From Photorhabdus khanii NC19 (lineage in GTDB: Bacteria; Pseudomonadota; Gammaproteobacteria; Enterobacterales; Enterobacteriaceae): DNA of 64,000 nucleotides. The notes below the pieces were generated by a model. It saw only the letters and a program-made list of their open reading frames with translations. It searched no databases and was not told where the DNA came from. Positions within the stretch are counted from its first letter, which is position 1; each line of letters opens with the position of its first letter. Below are positions 10,282 through 18,560 of this stretch, piece by piece. A program made the position numbers and the translations under genes. Where the stretch lies: contig NZ_AYSJ01000017.1 of the NCBI RefSeq assembly GCF_000517265.1, positions 228,065-292,064 on the forward strand, written 5' to 3'.

Positions 10282-12063
10282 TTAATTTGATATCGACACT
10301 TTTCTTTGCAGATTATTATCGCCAACCAAAATGCCACCGGCAGAAAGCACAGCATCTTCAGGTAATAATTCACTTTGGCTATCTGTCTTTTCTAAGACAA
10401 AATTATACACGTTTGATGGTTCTGATTTTCTCTGTTTAACTGAGGTAAGGGTAATTTGGCCATCAAGTGTATGTATTGTATCACCGGCCTTAAGGTCCTC
10501 GGCTTTGACTATTCCTCGTAATGTTGAGACAGGATGTGTTGGCGTCAGTGAAACTTGCTCACCATTATTGTAAGTTAAATCAATAAATTCAGTATCGTGA
10601 CCTACAATACGGCTTTTTACTTGTAAGATGCCTCCTTGCTTTGTTAAAACTTTATCGCCTGGGCGTATATTTTCAACTTTCCATTTTGAGCCGTTAGCCA
10701 TATCTATTAATGTGCCTTCAGCAATACAACCATATTGGATTTGAATGGGTGGATAGATGAATTGTGATGCGTCCTTCTTAGTTTTAGCTGCCTGAATAGC
10801 CTTGGGGTCATTGGTATACTGGAACTGGACAGGCAATACATTATCACCTTGCATTGTCATAATAGTAGCCTGTAGGTCTAGTACATAGCTTTCGTTATTT
10901 TTCCAGCATATTGGTCCAAAATCAGCGTAACCTGTGTTTTCAGAAAAATCCCATGATAACTTTGTATTATTACCTTTGGCAGGATCATTATTGACTTTTG
11001 TATGTTCCCAAAATATGCCTTTATCTATTCCTCTTACTTTACATGCCCCCCCAGTATTAAGACCAATTAGTGTCAGACTTACCTCTGGTTTTTCTCCCTG
11101 AACCGCTGTAGGCTTCCCTTTTTCATCAATCGCTATAGGGTTATTGAATGTGATATCACCTATTATTTCCAGCTTTATTGTTGGATTACCGGGTGATGTT
11201 GGACCATAATCGCATTCATTAGGAGTTCCTGGTTCAGGGTTTGCTCTATTTAAGCAAACGATTACCGATCTTAATGGATTTAATGGATGCTTTACATGAG
11301 TCGGTGCGTGGTTCTTCATTGTGTGAGGCTGAAGGTGTTTAAAAGGATTTTCTAAGTCTGTTAGTGTATTTGACTTAATTAATATTGGTCTAGTAGTGAT
11401 AGGTATCCCGTTTTTTTTCCCTTGGAAACGGGCAACAGCATAAATAGAATCAAGTTGCTTCAAGGCAGTAAGATTATATTCCGCGGTACCTATTGAAAAG
11501 TCCCGTATTTCTGTGTCGATTGCCTTTCCCTGTACGTGTATGGGGGTTGTTTTGAACCTCCCCTTTTTGTCTGTGCCAAAAACTGTGATGCCATTCTGTG
11601 ACGATGTCTCTTGAGCGTCAGTTTTAATGGTATCGTTGCTTAAAGTAGTAACAGGAGGAAAATATATGGAACTAAAAACTTGAGCTGAAATTGATTTGGA
11701 ATCTTCGGAGAATACTATTCTGGGAATACCAAAATAATTTTCTGGCTCTGTAGGCGAGTTTTCTAATTCAAGCGATTTTCCACTCTCACGTGTTAACTTC
11801 TTCATAAGCTCGATATCTTTAAAAATATCAGGATGTGTCTGTTTTGTAATACCATGGGAATATAATAATGCAATATATCCTTTTTCATTTTCCGGTTGAG
11901 TTAAATCGATTGGTGTCGGTTTATTAGGTTCAATCTTCTCTAATAGCTGAGATAGAACCTGACTTTGCTCGTCAGATAACTTAATTTCGGTATCCGCAAA
12001 GCAGGATATTATAGGGGCAAACATCATGATGAAAAAAATAAATATTCTGTTATATAGAGTCAT
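10282..12063 (-). CDS. Secreted protein with C-terminal Hint (hedgehog/intein) domain, copy 2
   Basis: 593 aa. It has the same layout as its neighbour: signal peptide MTLYNRIFIFFIMMFAPIISCFA, an unrecognised region to ~445, then a Hint domain with Cys446, THP His510 and VYNF. The last 148 residues differ from copy 1 at only about nine positions. The N-terminal region is much more diverged, and the part from ~265 to 445 (VCLNRANPEP, LDLQATI, WKNNESY) is intermediate. This gradient suggests concerted evolution or selection on the Hint domain, or recombination of variable front ends onto a fixed back end. The terminal GILVGDN again lacks the His-Asn pair. No function can be assigned. Confidence 0.85.
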   Translation of the reverse strand: MTLYNRIFIFFIMMFAPIISCFADTEIKLSDEQSQVLSQLLEKIEPNKPTPIDLTQPENEKGYIALLYSHGITKQTHPDIFKDIELMKKLTRESGKSLELENSPTEPENYFGIPRIVFSEDSKSISAQVFSSIYFPPVTTLSNDTIKTDAQETSSQNGITVFGTDKKGRFKTTPIHVQGKAIDTEIRDFSIGTAEYNLTALKQLDSIYAVARFQGKKNGIPITTRPILIKSNTLTDLENPFKHLQPHTMKNHAPTHVKHPLNPLRSVIVCLNRANPEPGTPNECDYGPTSPGNPTIKLEIIGDITFNNPIAIDEKGKPTAVQGEKPEVSLTLIGLNTGGACKVRGIDKGIFWEHTKVNNDPAKGNNTKLSWDFSENTGYADFGPICWKNNESYVLDLQATIMTMQGDNVLPVQFQYTNDPKAIQAAKTKKDASQFIYPPIQIQYGCIAEGTLIDMANGSKWKVENIRPGDKVLTKQGGILQVKSRIVGHDTEFIDLTYNNGEQVSLTPTHPVSTLRGIVKAEDLKAGDTIHTLDGQITLTSVKQRKSEPSNVYNFVLEKTDSQSELLPEDAVLSAGGILVGDNNLQRKVSISN

Positions 12064-12375
12064 AATTTTATTCCATGAAGTAATAAATGGTTTATAAATA
12101 ATGAATTACACATATTTTATATGATATTCTCTGTATATAAATATAATATTAGAGTGTCACTATTCACTGAATCTTAAACTGATAGTGAATTAATGTTGTA
12201 ATTTCATATTGAAAGTTATGAGTAAGGATAAAGATGCATAATAACTCCTCTTAGTTAGACAAATAGTTTTAAGAATATATATGTAACATTTTGGTATTAC
12301 AGGATTAAATGGATACTAAATAAAGATGGTATTATAATTAATAGTTCTTTGTAAAAAATTGTCAAGTTTCTCATG
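12064..12375. other. AT-rich upstream region of Hint copy 2
   Basis: No gene seen. 12341-12375 begins the stretch that is shared with the upstream region of Hint copy 1, including CAAGTTTCTCATGTCA. Confidence 0.6.
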
Positions 12376-12640
12376 TCAAATTGTTAACAAACCCCACTGT
12401 TTTTCTTGTAGGACTTTTTTAATTTCATTCATCATAGAAGACGATGCCCGGTGGATATACAGGTAATAAAGTGCTATTAATAAAGACACTTTCCTTATAT
12501 TTTTCACTGCTGCAAGTAGATACTGTATTTGTGCTTTCGACAGATCACGGAGCCGAGTATAATAATGACCATGATATTGTTTCGTATCGGTAAAGTTCCA
12601 TTTCCATCCACAGGAACCTGAGATAAACTGGGCATCACAT
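12376..12640 (-). pseudogene. IS1182-like transposase, C-terminal relic B
   Basis: On the minus strand the frame ending at 12376-12378 contains FTDTKQYHGHYYTRLRDLSK, then AQIQYLLAAVKNIRKVSLL. This is the same IS1182-type C-terminal pattern as relic A (9857-10078), but on the opposite strand. The rest of the gene is absent. Its last codons run into the sequence shared with the other Hint upstream region. The upstream limit is approximate. Confidence 0.7.
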
Positions 12641-12704
12641 TGTTATATCATTCCTGACTGGCATGAAAAGAACTTCAGCTACTTATCTTGAAGTTCAAAA
12701 AAGT

Positions 12705-12729
12705 AAGATACGGGGCCATACGGCCCCGT
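12705..12729 (-). terminator. Terminator of the tail fibre gene
   Basis: On the minus strand ACGGGGCC-GTAT-GGCCCCGT (12729-12710), immediately after the tail fibre stop, is followed by ATCTTACTTTTTT. GC-rich 8-bp stem with a T-rich tail. Confidence 0.75.
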
Positions 12730-12733
12730 GTTA

Positions 12734-14038
12734 CTACAATTTATTGCCGGAAACGCTGATACTTTCTATTTCTTCCTGCAACTTCTTTCGTTTCAAGTTC
12801 CAGAGTGAATCTTCTGGCATTTGGATGCGAATATCTAAACGACAATGTTCAGAAATATCACAGGGTTCCCCATCTTGGTAGAATACCTGTTTGCCATTAT
12901 CATCAACAGATTTGAGCCGCCAGTTCTGAAATTTCTCAGGTAAATGCGAATGTTGGCGATGGCAGGTTTCAATGATAATAGAACCATCAGGTTGGATATG
13001 ATCGTCAACGAAAATCAATTCAAGATTATTATTGTTTTGGGGAACAGAAATACCGCCATGCACACCCCAGGCGCCATCAGTGTTATAGCCTGAAATATTT
13101 GATATGCGGTATATGCCTGTTCCTTCTTTTGTTACTTCTGCTCCCTCTGATTCTTCATTAGTTGAAAATGTGCCATCAGGATAGATTTCTATTATCGGAG
13201 AGGATATTTTTAGGTATCCATTAAAATCTGGTCTGGCATTAAGATTGTCCCAAAATTTACGTGTAAGTTTATAATATTCATTTATATGATCTGTACGATA
13301 TGTATCGCCAAAATGGGTAAAAATCAGCCTGTGGCTCCATACATCGTCTTCCCCCTCGCTTGATTTACCATTCATATTGCTAATTCTTAATTGAACGCCA
13401 CCGTTGCCACGTGGCAGCCCATATTGAGTCAGGAACAACGCGGAGGGGTTAAACCCGGAACAACCATTATGTAGATTTTCCAATCCGTCCAGATCACCGT
13501 GTTTCATTGAATGTATTACATTATCTGTTGATATCGCTCTTACATCCTCAGCATCAATAGTAATATCCCCGGTTAATACTTTCCCATTTATTTTTCGGGT
13601 ATTGGGTACTTTTTCATTAATATTTTTACGTAATGAATTTATTATTTCCTGAGCAAGTTTCTGTGTCACTGCCAGCGTGTCATTATCGCCAATTTCATTT
13701 GTTAGTTGAACAATTCCCTTTTGTGTTAATGAGGCATTGGGAATTTTTGCTGTGGTTACTTTTTCTAACGCTTTATTTAACTGCACGGTGAGTTTATCTC
13801 TATCTCCATCATCCAGAACATCCTCACCAGATTGTGTTGCAATAAAATCAGCCACCACCGATGATATGGTTGACGATTGACGTAATACCTTATTTAACAA
13901 GTGAATGTAAGGGGAAATATCACCTGCTGGAATTCCATCTTGCAAATTTTTATTAATTTCATAATCTCCTTGGCTCAACACATTAGAATTCTTGCCGAAA
14001 GAAAAAGATTTAAAATCATTTTTTTGATTCATAAACAC
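12734..14038 (-). CDS. Phage tail fibre-like protein
   Basis: 434 aa. Typical tail fibre modules in order: an N-terminal segment with SQGDYEINKNLQDGIPAGDISPY (~22-45), a fibre repeat ASLTQKGIVQLTNEIGDNDT and LAVTQKLAQEI (~102-135), VPNTRKINGKVLTGDIT (~145-160), and a C-terminal tip-like domain with IIEIYPDGTFSTNEESEG and the ending MPEDSLWNLK. The family forms receptor-binding side fibres of phages or phage tail-like bacteriocins. No other tail or head genes flank it, so it is a stranded gene or a moron. The preceding region carries a tail-fibre-assembly relic (14585-14740). Confidence 0.85.
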   Translation of the reverse strand: MFMNQKNDFKSFSFGKNSNVLSQGDYEINKNLQDGIPAGDISPYIHLLNKVLRQSSTISSVVADFIATQSGEDVLDDGDRDKLTVQLNKALEKVTTAKIPNASLTQKGIVQLTNEIGDNDTLAVTQKLAQEIINSLRKNINEKVPNTRKINGKVLTGDITIDAEDVRAISTDNVIHSMKHGDLDGLENLHNGCSGFNPSALFLTQYGLPRGNGGVQLRISNMNGKSSEGEDDVWSHRLIFTHFGDTYRTDHINEYYKLTRKFWDNLNARPDFNGYLKISSPIIEIYPDGTFSTNEESEGAEVTKEGTGIYRISNISGYNTDGAWGVHGGISVPQNNNNLELIFVDDHIQPDGSIIIETCHRQHSHLPEKFQNWRLKSVDDNGKQVFYQDGEPCDISEHCRLDIRIQMPEDSLWNLKRKKLQEEIESISVSGNKL

Positions 14039-14584
14039 TCCTTATATAAAATAACATTATTTTATAATCAACATATTGAATTATTGAAAAATACTTCAAT
14101 AATTCATATCAATTACAGTCTAGTTCAGTTGATTAATAATTAAATGTTCTTATAACTTAAAGGATTAACTATTTTTAGTTAATTGGTGAAAATAAGAAAT
14201 TCAACATGTAAAAATTATTGTTATCTCTCTTAATTTCTTATTATAAAACACCCTCAATAATATCCGCATTATTTAATAATCAATTTACAGTGAAAACATT
14301 AATGAAATAAAATTTTACAAAGATTTAATTTTGAAGTAAATGACCAGAAAAAATAATTATTCATTTAATGAGTATACATATACCAAGCCTTCAGTTTCTC
14401 AAAAATTCCATTTAGACCAATTAAATAGCTTTCCATAATACCGATACACCTATGCATTTTGTTTTCTTCTTGAACAATATTGGTTCTATAACCTATCTCA
14501 CTGTTTTCACGGGCCGTTTAGATGAAAAGGCTGTATGTCTTGGTGCACAAGGGCTAGTTGGAAGTGAAGCATAATTATGAAAGC
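14039..14584. other. Long AT-rich non-coding stretch
   Basis: Very AT-rich sequence upstream of the tail fibre gene. No convincing reading frame or RNA was seen. It probably contains the tail fibre promoter. Confidence 0.5.
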
Positions 14585-14740
14585 TTATTTAATGTTTTGT
14601 GACAATGAAACATTAGCTCGACTCAGTAATACCAAATGCTTTTTCCAGTCCAGCAACAACGCTTTTTCAGCTTCTGACCGCATCTTAGTTTCAACAGCGT
14701 ATTGTGGTGGTGACTGGTGCGAGCCTGGAAGTGCCGGTCT
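14585..14740 (-). pseudogene. Tail fibre assembly (Tfa-like) gene, C-terminal relic
   Basis: On the minus strand the frame ending at 14585-14587 reads AVETKMRSEAEKALLLDWKK, then HLVLLSRANVSLSQ. This matches the C-terminal motif of tail fibre assembly proteins (T-E-E-E-K-A-L-L..WKKYRVLLSRVD). The N-terminal body is gone. It supports a phage origin for the neighbouring fibre gene. Confidence 0.6.
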
Positions 14741-14759
14741 GCGAGAATCGGGGTACTAA

Positions 14760-15089
14760 GTCATTATCCTAAGTTTGGTGAGGTTTGTCACAAGGAGGAA
14801 GTTTAGTTTTCAAGCTGCGTGCCATTATTGCTATCTGAATGACAGTCAAATGGTGGCTATCTCACTGCTAATGCAACGTTAATAACAATATTTTCTTAAG
14901 GATGAAAATAAAAAGTTAATTTTAAAAGTCATTTCACAGCAATATGGAAATCAACAATTATCTAAAGAAACAAATAATTAACAATATGCCAACCAAAATG
15001 AAATAATAGACAATACAGTTAACACTGACCAGAAAAAAATTATTAAAATCAAGTTATTACTATAGCATTATTTTTCTAATTTGCTTAAA
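14760..15089. other. AT-rich intergenic region upstream of cydA
   Basis: No gene or structured element seen before the FNR-type box at 15090. Confidence 0.5.
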
Positions 15090-15103
15090 TTGATCCTGAT
15101 CAA
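15090..15103. promoter_or_regulatory. FNR-type binding site upstream of cydA
   Basis: TTGATCCTGATCAA is an exact match to the FNR consensus TTGAT-N4-ATCAA. It lies about 270 bp before the cydA start and about 80 bp upstream of the proposed -35. FNR and ArcA control cydAB in E. coli, so a link to oxygen control is expected. Not tested here. Confidence 0.75.
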
Positions 15104-15180
15104 TAAGTTCCCATTAAACAATAACTGCAATTATTGACCTACATTCAGAATTCTAATCTGAATCACGTAAAACGTATTTA

Positions 15181-15208
15181 TTGTATGGGAATATAAGCGT
15201 ACTATACT
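15181..15208 (+). promoter_or_regulatory. Candidate cydA promoter
   Basis: TTGTAT (15181-15186), a 16-bp spacer and TATACT (15203-15208) form a plausible sigma-70 promoter. It would give a leader of about 155 nt before the cydA ATG at 15372. Confidence 0.5.
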
Positions 15209-15371
15209 ATTAGTCTAATTAGGTTTTTAATTCACTTGGTAATGAGTTGTTATTTTAGAGGCATTTATTGCTGGTAGTTATAAGGTTTCCGGTTTAGAAC
15301 TCTGAATAGGTTCTTGTACGAAGCCAGGTTGCCGCAAGCCGGTGCTTTCCTGCTAGGAGCAAGGAGTCAAG

Positions 15372-16940
15372 ATGTTTGATATTGTCGAACTGTCACGATT
15401 ACAGTTTGCCTTAACTGCAATGTATCATTTCCTGTTCGTTCCGCTAACGCTTGGCATGGCGTTTTTGCTGGCGATTATGGAAACGGTATATGTGCTCTCC
15501 GGTAAACAAATTTATAAAGATATGACAAAATTCTGGGGCAAGTTATTTGGTATTAACTTTGCTCTGGGTGTCGCAACAGGGTTGACCATGGAGTTTCAGT
15601 TCGGGACTAACTGGTCATATTTCTCTCATTACGTCGGTGACATTTTCGGCGCGCCTCTGGCGATCGAAGGTCTGATGGCGTTCTTCCTGGAGTCCACATT
15701 CGTCGGTTTGTTCTTCTTCGGTTGGGATCGTCTCAGTAAAAAACAGCACTTGGCGGTAACTTGGCTGGTTGCGTTAGGTTCTAACTTCTCTGCACTTTGG
15801 ATTCTGGTTGCTAATGGTTGGATGCAAAACCCGATTGCTTCTGATTTCAACTTTGAAACCATGCGTATGGAAATGGTGAGTTTTGCCGAATTGGTACTGA
15901 ACCCGGTTGCTCAGGTGAAATTTGTTCATACTGTTGCGGCAGGTTATGTGACGGGGGCGATCTTCGTTCTTGGTGTCAGTTCTTACTACCTGCTTAAAGG
16001 TCGTGATATTCCATTCGCTAAACGTTCATTTGCGATTGCTTCAAGTTTTGGGATTGCCGCTGTGTTGTCTGTTATTGTGCTGGGTGACGAATCCGGTTAC
16101 GAAATGGGTGATGTACAGAAGACTAAACTGGCCGCAATTGAAGCTGAATGGGAAACTCAGCCACCTCCGGCAGCCTTTACACTGATAAGTATCCCGGATC
16201 AGGATAAAATGGAAAACAAATATGCCATTCAGATCCCTTATCTCATGGGCCTGATTGCCACCCGTTCTGTCGATACCCCGGTTATTGGTCTGCGTGATCT
16301 GATGGACCAGCATGAGCTGCGGATCCGTAATGGTATGAAAGCTTATCAATTGTTGGAAGAGTTGCGGGCAGGTAACACGGATCCAACTGTTCGTAGCGCA
16401 TTCAATGAAAGTAAGCAGGACCTTGGTTATGGCATGTTGTTGAAGCGTTATACCAGCAAAGTGACTGATGCCAGCGAAGAGCAAATCAAGGCCGCTGCGA
16501 AAGATTCCATTCCTCGCGTTGCTCCGCTCTATTTTGCATTCCGTATCATGGTTGCAGCAGGTTTCCTGATGTTACTGTTGATTGGTCTGGCGTTTTGGAG
16601 CGTTATCCGTGGCCGTATTGGTGAACAAAAATGGTTACTGCGCGCAGCATTGTACAGCATCCCATTGCCGTGGATTGCCATAGAATCAGGCTGGTTTGTG
16701 GCCGAATATGGTCGTCAGCCGTGGGCGATTGGTGAAGTTTTGCCAACAGCGGTGGCGAGTTCCAATTTGGCAGCCAGCGATATCCTGTTCTCAATGGCGC
16801 TGATTTGTGGTCTTTACACCTTGTTTCTGATCGCAGAAATGTTTTTGATGTTCAAATTCGCCCGTCGTGGTCCAAGCAGTCTGAATACTGGCCGCTACCA
16901 CTTTGAACAGAAAACAACTTCGGCGCACAATGCTCAGTAA
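15372..16940 (+). CDS. cydA: Cytochrome bd-I ubiquinol oxidase subunit I
   Basis: 522 aa, identical in length to E. coli CydA. It is an inner-membrane quinol oxidase subunit that binds hemes b558, b595 and d and reduces oxygen to water at low oxygen tension. His in [12 protein letters not shown] (~18-29), His in [14 protein letters not shown] (~186) and the GRQPW motif ([14 protein letters not shown], ~447-460) are present, with a long periplasmic Q-loop between. The start has AAGGAGTC upstream. cydB follows after 17 bp. Confidence 0.98.
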   Translation: MFDIVELSRLQFALTAMYHFLFVPLTLGMAFLLAIMETVYVLSGKQIYKDMTKFWGKLFGINFALGVATGLTMEFQFGTNWSYFSHYVGDIFGAPLAIEGLMAFFLESTFVGLFFFGWDRLSKKQHLAVTWLVALGSNFSALWILVANGWMQNPIASDFNFETMRMEMVSFAELVLNPVAQVKFVHTVAAGYVTGAIFVLGVSSYYLLKGRDIPFAKRSFAIASSFGIAAVLSVIVLGDESGYEMGDVQKTKLAAIEAEWETQPPPAAFTLISIPDQDKMENKYAIQIPYLMGLIATRSVDTPVIGLRDLMDQHELRIRNGMKAYQLLEELRAGNTDPTVRSAFNESKQDLGYGMLLKRYTSKVTDASEEQIKAAAKDSIPRVAPLYFAFRIMVAAGFLMLLLIGLAFWSVIRGRIGEQKWLLRAALYSIPLPWIAIESGWFVAEYGRQPWAIGEVLPTAVASSNLAASDILFSMALICGLYTLFLIAEMFLMFKFARRGPSSLNTGRYHFEQKTTSAHNAQ

Positions 16941-16957
16941 TAAACGGGAGTCCACTT

Positions 16958-18097
16958 ATGTTTGATTATGAAGTACTACGGTTTATATGGTGGCTGCTGA
17001 TTGGTGTGTTGCTAATCGGTTTCGCGGTAACTGATGGTTTTGACATGGGCGTGGGTGTCCTGTTACGTATCATCGGTAAAAACGATACTGAACGCCGCAT
17101 CATGATTAACTCAATAGCACCCCATTGGGATGGTAATCAGGTTTGGCTGATCACCGCCGGTGGCGCATTGTTCGCAGCATGGCCGACGGTTTATGCCGCT
17201 GCGTTTTCTGGCTTCTATGTCGCCATGATCCTGGTGTTATCCGCGCTGTTTTTCCGTCCGGTTGGTTTTGACTACCGTTCCAAACTGGAAAGCCGTAAGT
17301 GGCGCAACATGTGGGATTGGGGGATATTTGTCGGTAGTTTCGTTCCGCCATTAGTTATCGGTGTGGCATTCGGTAATCTGTTACAAGGGGTGCCATTCAA
17401 CGTTGATTCCCAACTACGCCTGTTCTATAGCGGTTCGTTCTTCGGATTGCTAAATCCATACGGTTTGTTGGCGGGTGTGATCAGCCTGATGATGATTGTG
17501 ACTCAGGGGGCAACTTATCTGCAAATGCGTACTACCGGTGAACTGCGTCTGCGTTCCCGTGCCGCCACTTATATCTGTGCGCTGGTAACAATGGTTGCTT
17601 TCCTGCTGGCAGGTGTATGGCTGATTTATGGTATTGATGGTTATGTTGTGACTGGCGGCTTGGATACAATGGCTCAGTCTAACCCATTGCATAAAGAAGT
17701 TGCTCATCAGGCGGGTGCCTGGATGACCAACTTTAATCACTATCCGTGGCTGTGGGCGTTACCGGCACTGGGTGTTGTTTCTCCTCTGCTGACGATATTG
17801 ATGACCGGTATGAATCGGGCAGGATGGGCATTCCTGTTCTCTTCACTGACCATTGCTTGCATCATTATGACCTGTGGTGTGACGATGTTCCCATTTGTTA
17901 TGCCATCAATCACTAATCCAAATGTCAGCCTGACAATGTGGGATGCGACTTCAAGTTTGTTGACACTGCGCGTCATGTTTGTGGTTGCACTGATTTTTGT
18001 CCCAATCATTCTGGGATACACCATTTGGTGTTACTACAAAATGTTTGGGCGTTTGGACAAAAGCTTTATTGAAAATAACAAACATTCACTGTACTAA
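16958..18097 (+). CDS. cydB: Cytochrome bd-I ubiquinol oxidase subunit II
   Basis: 379 aa, as in E. coli. Multi-spanning inner-membrane subunit that pairs with CydA. The N-terminal LRFIWWLLIGVLLIGFAVTD and GFDMGVGVLL and the APHWDGNQVWLITAGGALFA segment are hallmark CydB sequence. Preceded by GGGAGTCC at the start. Next gene is cydX, 12 bp downstream. Confidence 0.98.
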   Translation: MFDYEVLRFIWWLLIGVLLIGFAVTDGFDMGVGVLLRIIGKNDTERRIMINSIAPHWDGNQVWLITAGGALFAAWPTVYAAAFSGFYVAMILVLSALFFRPVGFDYRSKLESRKWRNMWDWGIFVGSFVPPLVIGVAFGNLLQGVPFNVDSQLRLFYSGSFFGLLNPYGLLAGVISLMMIVTQGATYLQMRTTGELRLRSRAATYICALVTMVAFLLAGVWLIYGIDGYVVTGGLDTMAQSNPLHKEVAHQAGAWMTNFNHYPWLWALPALGVVSPLLTILMTGMNRAGWAFLFSSLTIACIIMTCGVTMFPFVMPSITNPNVSLTMWDATSSLLTLRVMFVVALIFVPIILGYTIWCYYKMFGRLDKSFIENNKHSLY

Positions 18098-18109
18098 GGA
18101 GCACAGAGC

Positions 18110-18226
18110 ATGTGGTATTTTGCTTGGATTCTCGGAACGCTCTTGGCGTGTAGTTTCGCTATCATCGCTGCCTTAGCACTTGAGCATAATGAAGCGGAAA
18201 AAACCGCTGAAAATAGTGAGAAATAA
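18110..18226 (+). CDS. cydX: Cytochrome bd-I accessory subunit CydX
   Basis: A 38-aa single-span protein starting MWYFAWILGTLLACSF, nearly the same as E. coli CydX (37 aa), with one transmembrane helix and a charged tail rich in Glu and Lys. It stabilises the hemes of cytochrome bd-I. The ribosome site AAGGAG lies just upstream. Its stop TAA overlaps the ATG of ybgE by one base. Confidence 0.95.
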   Translation: MWYFAWILGTLLACSFAIIAALALEHNEAEKTAENSEK

Positions 18227-18387
18227 TGTTGATAGATAAATGCTATCGGCTGATGGATAAAGGTCCTGTAAGGGGCCTTATCCTTATTATGGCGTTGGTG
18301 CTTGCTTCTTGTGTCTTCTGGGATCCCGCCCGTTTTGCGGCAAACACCAGTTCATTGCACTTATGGCAAGGCATTTTACTCATTTGA
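18226..18387 (+). pseudogene. ybgE: Cyd operon protein YbgE, 5' part (interrupted by IS)
   Basis: Starting at the ATG that overlaps the cydX stop, the frame encodes YRLMDKGPVRGLILIMALVL and then FWDPARFAANTSSLHLWQ before running into the mobile element, where TGA at 18385-18387 ends it. This matches the first 53 residues of YbgE, a small inner-membrane protein of the cyd operon of unknown role. The remaining 42 codons lie at 20202-20330. Uninterrupted, the gene would encode 95 aa against 97 in E. coli. Confidence 0.93.
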
Positions 18388-18560
18388 CATCCTCCCCCAC
18401 TTTCGCACTTCGTGACTCAAGAGGGGATTCCCGTTAGTGGGCGACGGCTGATCGCTCTGCGTCTGGTTCCTGCTTCGACGGGCGGCCTGATTGCACCCTC
18501 CCTCCACAGGCAAGCACGGCATGTCCTGCCGCTAAAATGTTACGAGCTCCGTTGATATCG
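18384..18560 (-). ncRNA. Predicted TnpB guide RNA (omega/reRNA) scaffold
   Basis: In this family the guide RNA overlaps the 3' end of tnpB and the element's end, and its guide is read from the adjoining host DNA. The terminal bases (minus strand, 18433-18384) contain GGGAATCCCCTCTTGAG… and GTGGGGGAGGATGTCAA, able to fold by CCCCTC/GAGGGG-type pairing. The host-derived guide would begin ATGAGTAAAATGCCTT (within ybgE). This is placed by analogy; the 5' limit is a guess. Confidence 0.45.

Noticed and set aside
12663-12881. 72-aa plus-strand frame overlapping the tail fibre 3' end
   Set aside because: Overlaps a well-supported gene and its terminator; no similarity recognised.
18384-18433. CRISPR-like or ordinary inverted-repeat terminator at the tnpB end
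   Set aside because: It is the structured end of the IS200/IS605 element; there is no repeat-spacer array anywhere in the window.
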